Of a stretch of DNA of 64,000 nucleotides, positions 56,155 through 64,000 are shown piece by piece. The first letter of the stretch is position 1, and each line of letters starts with the position of its first letter. The position numbers and the translations under genes are program-made. The stretch is from Hydractinia symbiolongicarpus (lineage: Eukaryota; Cnidaria; Hydrozoa; Anthoathecata; Hydractiniidae). The notes under the pieces were generated by a model, which saw only the letters and a program-made list of their open reading frames with translations, was not told the DNA's origin and made no database searches. The stretch lies in NCBI RefSeq assembly GCF_029227915.1, contig NC_079884.1:19222001-19286000 (forward strand), read 5' to 3'.

Positions 56155-57330
56155 ATGAGTTGGTTCAAAAATGCAATCAGTAAAATATATAATACCGTGT
56201 CGGCACCAGTAGCGGCAACTCGCGAAGCTCTCACTAAACAACTCAGGAGCGTGCGGGATACCGTTAGTTACTATTATAACAAGGCCAGGGATCAATTTTC
56301 AGCAACACCAACTCTCCACGATGAGGTTCAGGGACCACCATCGAAGACGAATACCAAGGAATTCAGGACCTCAAACACATGTTTGGAAAAGAATCTAAGC
56401 ATGTCACCAATAATGATGTAATTGAGGATATCCATAATATTTTTGATGATGACGCGGAAATAATAGAAGACGGAAACCGCATCAAAACATGGAGGCTCAA
56501 CAAAAATCTTAACCTGCCATTGACAGATAACATTATGCGAAAAATCAGGCGGTGGTGATGTGGCCAATTACCCAAAACCAAGAGCTCCGGGTCACTCTCA
56601 AGCATGGCTGAAATCCAGGCTTTCATCGATGAATGTGAGATGAAACGCCTTGATTTGGAAGATGCCGAATTTTGGACGAAAGCCTATTTGCACCAGACAG
56701 AACTATCGAGACCATTGGAGCATATGAAGGTAAAATAATATTTAAGCACATACAAGTCAAGATAATTTTTACGAGGGAGCCCCTACTTGAATGTGGCCCA
56801 TTACCAGATTGGTTGCGCGGAAAAAGGTGCATATATAGCTTTGACAAGACAGACGAGAGAACAGACAGCGTGTGCTTCTGGAGATGCCTAGCTGTTCATT
56901 ACCGGGAAGAGCGAAAACAGTGCGAAAAGTTCCTCACAAGGCCAGCTCCCAAATTAGCTCGCGAGTACTACGAGGACCATAATCTAAAGAGGGAGGATGT
57001 ACGTGCTACGAGGCTCGTGGATTTGGAGGGCATCGCTAAAAGATTTGAAATAAATATCAGAGTCTCTGAACCAAAAACAAACAACGACAAGGCCCCATGG
57101 CGTCTCTTATATGGCCAAAATCAATACAAAAAAGACTTAGACACGATCAATATTGGTATGCTGCAGGGTCATTGTTTCTATATCAAGAAGATGGATGTAT
57201 TGACGCAGCATTGGGAATGCGAGGTTTGTACACAAAGATTTACCAGATCTGAAAATCTCACACGACACACTGTTTCTTTTGCCAACGAAAATTTTTGGGA
57301 ATCGCAGTATACGATTGAATAAGGAGTCAG
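56155..57330 (+). pseudogene. N-terminal region of a second Polinton-type polymerase B gene
   Basis: Three frames in succession. 56155-56421: a basic amphipathic start (MSWFKNAISKIYNTVSAPVA) of the same type as the polymerase start at 63597 (WLLSHVPESIKGPVRQTFAL). ~56378-56550: an acidic segment (DVIEDIHNIFDDDAEIIED). 56672-57322: GKIIFKHIQVKIIF, PLPDWLRGKRCIYSF, SVCFWRCLAVHYREERKQ, then a C2H2-like CEVCTQRFTRSENLTRH. The CFWRCLAVH and zinc-finger stretches are the N-terminal domain seen in Polinton polymerases ahead of the exonuclease. The gene stops at ~57320, where the oppositely oriented ATPase begins, so the exonuclease and polymerase parts are absent. Confidence 0.7.
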
Positions 57331-57339
57331 AGAGTGTGT

Positions 57340-57699
57340 CTTTTATGTCTTCCGGAGATTGCGAGCTCTAGCAGGGGTTGCCTTTTTTATCTAGGCTCTC
57401 GTCCGCTATCATATCGTCGACGATGAATAATGTTTCTTCACCTGCCAGGAGGTTTGAAAATTTGCTTATCCAATCGAACAATTGATCCTGCGGTTCAAAA
57501 ACACATAAGGATATTTCCAAAGCAATGGTCTAGCGAGATAAGTGGTGTTCCAGCGGATGGTGGGGCAGAGTATCACTATAGTGTAAAAATGACCCTTGTA
57601 CTCATTTTCCAAAAGATCTAGGACACGTTGGGTTTTGCCACAGCTTGTTGCCCCAACAAAGATTGCAATATGCGGGTCTTTTACGATATCCAAGATCAT
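57340..57699 (-). pseudogene. DNA-packaging ATPase of E3, truncated
   Basis: From ATG 57699: MILDIVKDPHIAIFVGATSC with Walker A GATSCGKT intact, then FYTIVILCPTIRWNTTYL. After a frameshift (~57480) it continues as FDWISKFSNLLAGEE and Walker B TLFIVDDMIADES (~57415), with ISGRHK-like sequence at the end. It corresponds to 35475-36090 in E2. It is cut at ~57340 at the junction with the + strand polymerase fragment, so about a third of the C-terminus is missing. Confidence 0.8.
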
Positions 57700-57748
57700 T
57701 TATTTCAACTTGTGTATACCCGAGGATATACACAAATATTTCCAGTGC

Positions 57749-58413
57749 TTATTCTGTAATTTTTCGATTACCCTTGGACATGTTCTCGTCTGCCCACATT
57801 GGTTGAGTATTGGTGTAGTGCAACCGTCTCGCCACTTCAACAAGCGACTGAGCAACACCATTTTTCTTATATTGTAGTGGAATTTTATGGTCAATATGCC
57901 AATCTCCATAATTGTCCCAATTCATACCTTCAGTGAACTGAAATTCGATATGATCCCTCAGTATAACCATATTGCACCCAAGGTACTCTTTAAATCTGAG
58001 CTCTTTGCTCCTCTGTAGGGTATGGCTGACCCGACTGCGTATAGCATGGGCGAGATGGCCAGGGGACCATGAATTTTACAGGTGGATCTTATCCTACCAC
58101 ATAGGCATATTTGACTACCTCCACAATCTTTACATCTGGATCTTATCTTGTTATGTGGGCATATACCTCCACCTCCACAATCTTTACATATGGATCTTAT
58201 CCTACTATGTTCGATGCATATTTGATTACCTCCACAGTCCTTACATTGATATCTTATCCTACCATGTTCAATGCACCTATTTCGTTCCCTTGACGCCTTC
58301 ATACCGTCTAGGCATTTGATACATTGTTTTGTCCGTTGCCCATTACGCTTGTTGATCTTGAAATTGTCTCATGTAAAAGAGCGATTGCATTTATTGCATT
58401 TCTTGGTCCCCAT
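57749..58413 (-). pseudogene. HNH endonuclease with repeated CKDCGG zinc motifs (E3)
   Basis: From ATG 58413: a first zinc site (KKCNKCNRSF), a TGA near 58385, CIKCLDGMKASRERNRC, then four repeats of the form C-x-H-x-RIR-x2-CKDCGG at 58290-58060 (IEHGRIRYQCKDCGG, IEHSRIRSICKDCGG and so on). After a frameshift near 57970-58020 the HNH-like domain follows: WDNYGDWHIDHKIPLQYKK (the H-I-D-H core), RLHYTNTQPMW and ENMSKGNR. This pairing of zinc repeats and HNH nuclease is known from large DNA viruses of algae and amoebae. Here it sits between ATPase and membrane genes of a Polinton-like relic. Confidence 0.75.
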
Positions 58414-58492
58414 ATTGGTTGTGTATACCGCCTGATATACACAAATTTTTCGCTCAACTATTCTATTTTGGAGGCATCATGGAACGCTTATA

Positions 58493-58705
58493 CTAGCCTT
58501 GTTTTACTGCGTAATCGTCAAATAAGATCGCACCAGTCATATATCCAGCGAGCTTAAGCCTATCCTCCAGATCCATCTTCGCACCTGGTCGAGAAACGCC
58601 TAATGCTTTTTTGGCACCCAGTGCCAAGACGATTGCATATGAAACTAGTCTGACAGACTCCCATAGGCTATCAACAACTTCCTTCTGATATTCTTTGCCG
58701 CTCAT
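58493..58705 (-). CDS. Small hydrophobic protein of E3
   Basis: A 70-residue clean frame, MSGKEYQKEVVDSLWESVRL. It has two hydrophobic segments (SYAIVLALGAKKALGV; LAGYMTGAILF) separated by a charged KMDLEDRLK turn. Its ATG overlaps the stop of the preceding gene (ATGA, 58705-58702), showing translationally compact, virus-like packing. Counterpart in E2: 37650-37825. A hairpin membrane topology is plausible; function unknown. Confidence 0.6.
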   Translation of the reverse strand: MSGKEYQKEVVDSLWESVRLVSYAIVLALGAKKALGVSRPGAKMDLEDRLKLAGYMTGAILFDDYAVKQG

Positions 58706-59070
58706 GCTTTCATTATTCGCATCTTGAAAATGTCAATATCTGCCTTGGGCTCCTGCCTCACGCTTGGTTGTTGAACCGCTGGTGCAGGCTGCTGCTGTTG
58801 TACCGCGGGTCTCTTACGGATAAAATATAGAACAGCTCCAATACATGCGAGGATAATAAGGCTTCCACCAATATATACACCACTGCTTGACTGTATAGAA
58901 GTCACTCCAGAAGAGGTTTTGACTGGAGTAACAACAGCACCCTCTTGTTGTTTAAGATCTTCCTTCCTCTTCTTCATAAGTGCTGCTAGTCTTTGCCCCT
59001 GTGCTACTCTACCAGGATGCTTCACTGGTTTAGTAATGACCCTTTCTTCTTGCGCTTGTTCAGTGCTCAT
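58702..59070 (-). CDS. Single-pass membrane protein of E3
   Basis: A 122-residue clean frame: a polar basic N-terminus (KHPGRVAQGQRLAALMKKRK), a Ser/Thr/Val linker, one strong membrane helix (GGSLIILACIGAVLYFI) followed by RKR, then a Gln/Pro/Ala-rich tail ending DIDIFKMRIMKA. Counterpart in E2: 36880-37224 (same charged helix, Gly-rich helix and DIF ending). By position, a virion membrane or assembly protein; not recognised. Confidence 0.6.
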   Translation of the reverse strand: MSTEQAQEERVITKPVKHPGRVAQGQRLAALMKKRKEDLKQQEGAVVTPVKTSSGVTSIQSSSGVYIGGSLIILACIGAVLYFIRKRPAVQQQQPAPAVQQPSVRQEPKADIDIFKMRIMKA

Positions 59071-59105
59071 TTTTTATAACCCGCAAGGCTTATAAATCAC
59101 TTCCC

Positions 59106-59363
59106 TTATTTGTTATATCCACAAAGATATCTTAATTTACTAATATGTGGAATCACTATTAAATCATATGCTTGTGGTGGAAATCGGTCTTCTGCCGTTG
59201 TTAGAATTTTCACAAGAGGTATTCTATTGGAATCACCATATATTGAGATCCAATCCGTATACGGCGCCTTTAGTCTGTTTTTATTTTTTAAATCTACTAT
59301 CCTACTCCATTTGTCAAAGAATTCACGATTGCCCATGCTTATCTTTGATAGAGTATTCCCCAT
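59106..59363 (-). CDS. Small protein of E3 with an N-myristoylation-type start
   Basis: An 85-residue clean frame starting MGNTLSKISMGNREFFDKWS. Gly2 with Ser6 fits the myristoylation consensus (MGxxxS). The rest is soluble and basic (SRIVDLKNKNRLKAPYTDWI, PQAYDLIVIPHISKLRYLCG). It overlaps the end of the upstream membrane gene by about 40 bases in another frame. I see no E2 counterpart. Myristoylated small proteins are typical of virion entry or assembly modules in large DNA viruses; that link is inference only. Confidence 0.55.
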   Translation of the reverse strand: MGNTLSKISMGNREFFDKWSRIVDLKNKNRLKAPYTDWISIYGDSNRIPLVKILTTAEDRFPPQAYDLIVIPHISKLRYLCGYNK

Positions 59364-59940
59364 TGTTTTCTTGTTCTATATCAGCCTTATTTCCATTCAT
59401 TTTGGACTTTGAGAGCTGAATATGATTGATCGTGTGCGCCGCAACGAGCAAAGGTGCCAGGAATTTACCAAATGCTGTGTAAACGAGAATTCCAAGATCA
59501 GCCATGGATTCTTTGATTATCAAATCATTTTCTAGATCCTTACGGAGAGCATCGACATCATCGATGGGTACAAAATTGCTTATGGTTTTGCTATATAACC
59601 CAAGAGCGTGAGTGCTGATAGCTCGAGCTGTCGTTTCTTCTTTCTCATGGAGTTCTTTTTCCGGGAAATCAGCATGAATTTTATCGATAACCTCGGGTGA
59701 GGCTTTGTCCAAAAATACCTCGGTACATTTTTTTCCTAAGAGGTGTGGCTTGGTTTTGCGAGCATCTTTAAGGGCTTGACGTTTGTCTATAGGTTTTTGA
59801 TCAAGCGCTTCTGGTGTATCAACAACATCAAAAATATCAGATAATGAAGACATCGTATTTATTATATGTTTATATCGATAGAGGAAAGCAAGTATCAATA
59901 TATATGGGAGCAATACTGCGATCAATAGCAATACCTCCAT
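59323..59940 (-). CDS. Conserved Polinton membrane protein, intact copy (E3)
   Basis: 205 residues, no stops. N-terminal membrane helix (MEVLLLIAVLLPYILILAFL), a charged middle with FDVVDTPEALDQKPIDKRQA, then KIHADFPEKELHEKEETTAR, ISTHALGLYSKTISNFVPI, DALRKDLENDLIIKESMADL, and a C-terminal helix region (LVYTAFGKFLAPLLVAAHTI). It ends with a Lys/Asn/Glu-rich tail. It starts 5 bases after the polymerase stop. Versions occur in E1 (451-783, truncated), E2 (36233-36855, frameshifted) and E4 (48780-50282, split). It is the only intact copy here. No known domain; two-helix membrane protein of unknown function. Confidence 0.72.
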   Translation of the reverse strand: MEVLLLIAVLLPYILILAFLYRYKHIINTMSSLSDIFDVVDTPEALDQKPIDKRQALKDARKTKPHLLGKKCTEVFLDKASPEVIDKIHADFPEKELHEKEETTARAISTHALGLYSKTISNFVPIDDVDALRKDLENDLIIKESMADLGILVYTAFGKFLAPLLVAAHTINHIQLSKSKMNGNKADIEQENNGEYSIKDKHGQS

Positions 59941-59944
59941 TGTT

Positions 59945-62900
59945 TTATTTCTCTTTCAACCGGTAATGACCTCTAGTCAGTGTGTTGATCCGATGCGCCT
60001 GAACTATCCTTTTGTCATCAGCTCTATTTAACGCGATTTTTGTGACTTCCTGCGTGTATATGTTATGACCTTTGTTCTGAATACAACTCCATGTTTTGTT
60101 TATGTCAATACCTTCCTTCAGACATTGCTCGTAATCTTCGAACGTTATACATTTTTTGGTCACGGTCTTTTTCACGCCTTTAGCCTTACGATCAACCCCC
60201 TTTTTCGTGAGACTCTTGTATGCGTAGGCTTTGGGTCTCAGAGTTATAAAATTTGTCATAATTTTGCCGCCTAATTCGTCTTTTATGAGACCCACAACTT
60301 TCTTGTTCTTCTCTATTCGCAGGGGTCTGTTGTCATCCTTGTCATAAGCACTCGTGTCAAAACGTGCTTCAACATCATCGGTAATGTCCTTGTAAAAATC
60401 ATGGGTTCGAATGTGGTATACGAACGAGTCCGTGTCCATGTAACACAGAGTTTGCTACCATATTTGGGCTGCATGTAATCATAATGAAATTCATACATGA
60501 CGGTTTTTGACTGATCCAATACAGCTTGACCAATATATACGGGCTTGTTCATTTTAATTCCCATTCTACCCATTTCAACACCCATCAAATTTTTACTGAA
60601 ACAAGTACCGCTTTTAAAGTTTGGTTGCATTACGAGTTTTGAATAAGCAGCTTCATTGGCACAGAGTTTGATATTCCTATGATTCCGTATATTCTCCATG
60701 GTTTTTCCAAACACCGAGAGGTTAATCAACTTATAGAAATCCTTCTCAAAGTCATTCTTGGCGGTCGTTCTCAGCTTCGTGTTGTGATCGATATAGTCCC
60801 GGCGCGATGCACTATGTTTGAATTGGATAGCACGGTGCACCTTAGTTAATACCAATCCATGTTTCACGGCTTGATGTAAAGCTCCGATGTGTACCACATA
60901 TTTCTTCTTATTATCGAGATTAGGGATCAATTTTTCAACCCTGTATACCACCTTACGCTCCGGCAGGAAGGGTAATTCGTTGTGCTTGTCATGGAGCTCC
61001 TTCGGGTAATCAACATCTACCTCCAGGAGGTACCCATGATTTTTATGAGATACCAGCTTCTCGATCTTCTTTTCATCTATTATCTCAATATTCGACACCC
61101 ATTTAAAACCATGAGTTGGGAGGGGTTGTTGCATGACCCAGCCATATAGATTGTTGGCGTATAGATACTGCAGGTATGACGAATCAACCTCAGGGTCATA
61201 TTGATCACCCATATCTTTGTTGTTGGCCCTCGCGTACCAGTGAACACTTTGCGTGATACCACCTCGTATTCCGCGTTCGACCATGAGTAGCATGTCAGGG
61301 TACGTTAGCAGCTCCAGCTTTACACCCGTATATTTAAGGGCGGCTTTCCATGCTAAGCCGGGTGCGCTTTAGAAGTGAGCGGGGTCGAGCTTGTAGTTCT
61401 CCTGGCACACTCCTCGAAAGCTCTGGAAGATGTCAGTCAATAGAAGGACATCCGTCACTAAATAAACATCGTGTTAGTCACCCATGGTAGTCTCTTGGCC
61501 CTTTGGGATAATTGCCTTCCAAACTTTTTGAGCGTGTTCATATTCTTCATCGCTAATCCCATTCATGTTCAACTTGCTATAGAAAGCCTCCTTTGGAGGT
61601 AGCTTAGTCTCTTTGAATCGTTGCCAGCTATTCATGTATTCATAGGGAAAACATCTTTTATACGCATGAGTTTAAAGATGTTATCCTCATTGAAATACCA
61701 ACGGAGATTTTTGCACTGTTCATCATCGAGGTTTCTTGCCAATTTTTCCGAGCTTGATGCCATAAAGCGACAGCTGTCGAAGAATCTGATTTCTATCTTC
61801 TTGTATGTTTCACCATCATCCATTGCAATGGGTACTTTGATTTTTACGTTAAAGGAGATATACTTCTCCGTGTTTTCAGCGATGCAACCAATATCCTGGG
61901 TATCATATTTCTCCCCCAATTCTCGAATAAACAAGTGGGCATCGTACCCCGATAGGTTGTGGAAGATCACAGGCATGTGGCTTGGTATCTTGTATCTGAG
62001 GTTGCAGATCGCGTGAGCAGTGCCTCTGTATAACCCCGTGTAGTGACAGTGGTCTCGAACTTTACGGCTATATTCGTCGTTTGTCAAAGGGTTTCATGCA
62101 GATGTGACAACCCGTGGCGGAGTCGTGCTCCCTCTTTAGTACCTTCGTTAGTGGTAACATGTTCTGTTGAGGGTAGGTGCTGTAGAGTCGCTTTACCTCA
62201 TCCTCTAGATGATCGACGAACTTCTTTACACAGTCTTCACCTCTGTAGACTGCTAGTGGGTCTGGCACTTCTCCATATGCGAAAGTGGAGTATGTGGCCC
62301 ACCCGCATGGTACATGCTTATTCAACGTCTTAGTCTTGGTATCCCGAGCATTCTCTTTCATTGGGATTAGTAGGCTTTCAAAATCCGCATATATAACGAA
62401 TGGGACCATAAATTACTGCTGACCATCTTGATAATATACCCATTTTTCTTTTTCACTCGGCATCGTTATCTTTACCGCTTCATTACCTTTGCAATATACA
62501 AAGTGTTTATCGCGGGATTCTATCGTTTGAAACCCCTGCAGGCAATTCAGACAAAAATGCATTTTCCCATGGTTCTTCGATATCTCGCTACCCATTAGTC
62601 GTGATAATTTTTTTATGGCTACGTAATGATTCCTCTTCTCATCGGTTATTAGTAGCAAATTAGCCTGCTCACGTTCGTTATATACCGATCTACGCAGGAT
62701 ATTAAAGCTCTTACCCATTACATATAGAACGTTTACGGCAATGTCGGGATTATTCCGCTCGAACTTTGTGATATCTTTGATGGATGTTGGGAACTCAATA
62801 CCCTGCCAGTTGTATCGATCCACATAGGGTCGCAGCTTACTAATTCTTTGAGGATCTTTTGCTATATTCTCATGATGCAAGGCGGCTACTATAGCCCATC

Positions 62901-63600
62901 GGAATCATTCTTCATCGGTGTTATTCGGGTTGATGGTGGCCTTTTTCATACCGATCCATCTAGGTGTTTCAATATATGAGGAGCCCCGCGTTAACTTTAG
63001 CTTATGAAAATCAACATCTAGGTGTTGAATACGACCAATACTAAAGCCACTTTTCGGTAAAGCGGGGTTTTCCACATGCTTTCTAATTTGATTAAACATC
63101 ATATCCAGCGATTCATCCACTATGGTTCCTTTAAATACTGATGTCATATTGCTATGAAATACTTTGTCTACTTCTATAAACTCATTAGTACCCTCGATGG
63201 GCTTCCTCCATAGGATCCAAAGGAAAAGTTGCACCTTCGCAGATCCCATTTCTCCCACCTGGTTCTCGATCAATTTTTTCACATGTGATCGTACAATGTC
63301 CAAGTATCCATTAATATCTGTTTTATCAACACCGGCTATGCGATAACTTTTGAATGTCTTATGTAATGCATGCTTATGCTCTTAGGTGGGGGGGGGGGGG
63401 GGGGGGGTAAAATCTTGATTAGGTTGCTCTTCAGCATGATCTTCCCTCGCCTCCTCCTCTATTTCACCAAGAAGGGTCTTTCTTGCTCCATGATATAATG
63501 AGAGAATACGATTTTTAACTAATGCAAAAGTTTGCCGTACTGGTCCCTTGATACTCTCCGGTACATGTGATAGTAGCCACTCTGACAATTTTCGCAACTT
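59945..63600 (-). pseudogene. Protein-primed family B DNA polymerase of E3, nearly full length but broken
   Basis: - strand order: an amphipathic start (SEWLLSHVPESIKGPVRQTF, 63597-63500), an acidic/proline run over a poly-G tract, an N-terminal domain (63303-62905) and a C2H2 segment (CLNCLQGFQTIESRDKHF, ~62520). Then Exo I YADFESL (~62385), a CHICMKPF zinc site, Exo II FHNLSGYDAHL (~61960), FFDSCRFM (Exo III side), palm motif A DSSYLQYLYANNLYG (~61170), TPR/motif B area KLINLSVFGKTMENIR (~60710), motif C MDTDSF (60439), and a C-terminal thumb ending at 59945. Stops or frameshifts lie near 62905, 62412, 62090, 61625, 61300 and 60450. It would replicate the linear element DNA. The 5' end is cut by a LINE at 63600. 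Confidence 0.85.
63386..63408. repeat. Poly-G tract (about 22 bases) inside the E3 polymerase gene
   Basis: It reads as a proline run on the - strand, at the end of the N-terminal segment. Length variation here would shift the frame. A poly-C tract lies next to the polymerase fragment of E4 (46745-46762). Confidence 0.85.
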
Positions 63601-64000
63601 ACTTTTATTTATTTTATTTATTTATTTCTTTATTTAAAGTTGGATCCAGTATAGTTACAAGGTACTAATTTACACCAACTATCAAATTAAAACATGTAAA
63701 TACTAAGTGATAAAAATACAAATAAAATACTAAAATAAATCATCGATTGATCCCCGAATGAGCAGCACAGAGTTTACATTGGCAGTATATTTCAACGTGC
63801 CTGATAACAGATTTGAATTCTTTTAGATCTGTCACATTTTTGACACACGCAGGTAGGTAATTCCAGGCTAGGCTAGCGCGAAATTGAAAAGAATTCTGAC
63901 CGATACTGCTTTTAGAAGGTGGAATGACCAGTACAGTACCACGCCTAAGACTGTAAGTAGTCTCCTTCTTTCGAAAAATATCCCACATTAGTTCAGGGTT
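63600..64000 (-). mobile_element. 3' end of a non-LTR retrotransposon (LINE), truncated by the window end
   Basis: The - strand frame 63988-63740 gives the last part of a reverse-transcriptase protein: YSLRRGTVLVIPPSKSSIGQ, NSFQFRASLAWNYLPACVKN, LKEFKSVIRHVEIYCQCKLC, the typical C-terminus with W-N-x-LP and late cysteines. A short 3' UTR and an (AAATA)n-type tail (63603-63640) follow. The tail abuts the polymerase start at 63600. The clade is not certain (CR1/L2-like suspected). Confidence 0.7.

Noticed and set aside
57972-58557. Several + strand frames with repeated LHNLYIWILSY phrases
   Set aside because: They are the antisense of the CKDCGG zinc repeats of the HNH gene.

Overview
This is animal nuclear DNA, most likely from a cnidarian and perhaps a hydrozoan. 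It is AT-rich, has GT-AG introns, and carries one split host gene. The rest is an old, layered deposit of transposons and integrated virus-like elements: Polinton/adintovirus-type elements, Ginger1, an AcademH-type transposon with a RecQ helicase, an ISL2EU-type element, Helitrons, hAT and MITE-like elements, and LINE and gag relics. The organism is inferred from the mix of families, not from a marker gene.

Layout. 1-1063: tail of a Polinton-like element (E1, + strand; end of a protein-primed DNA polymerase B, a membrane gene and a small acidic ORF). 1130-2670: a ~65-bp satellite. 3047-3921: broken retrotransposon gag, followed by a minisatellite with the core CCCCACTTTGTAAT. 5408-7500: broken Ginger1-like integrase with a C-terminal OTU protease domain (- strand). 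7513-14096: a 6.6-kb DNA transposon with ~78-bp inverted repeats, a complete two-exon transposase and a broken RecQ helicase. 14.1-25.3 kb: MITE relics, an ISL2EU-like element (17621-20107), one copy of a dispersed repeat, and a mosaic of Helitron pieces. 25327-30193 (- strand): ten phase-compatible exons of a coiled-coil host gene. A further exon at 45267-45865 has an AKNA-like segment and joins in phase, so the gene may span 20 kb. 30.9-34.4 kb: second copy of the dispersed repeat, a DIRS-like fragment and two Helitrons placed head to tail with no gap. 34374-42790: Polinton-like element E2 (+ strand; capsid-like protein, ATPase, membrane genes, BRO-N/VRR-NUC genes, polymerase). 46.8-54.2 kb: a third relic (E4) with an integrase, cut by a 1201-bp hAT-like insertion, and next to an array of short palindromes. 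56155-63600: a fourth relic (E3; mainly - strand; polymerase, four small genes, HNH endonuclease with zinc repeats, ATPase) fused to the start of a second polymerase gene. 63600-64000: end of a LINE.

How it fits together. The four Polinton-like relics are one lineage. They share polymerase B, and all four carry the same uncharacterised membrane gene; E2 and E3 also share a P-loop packaging ATPase and further small membrane genes. Gene order differs between E2 and E3. Almost every gene has stops or frameshifts, so these are fossils. The Academ-type transposase and the host gene have the only long clean reading frames.
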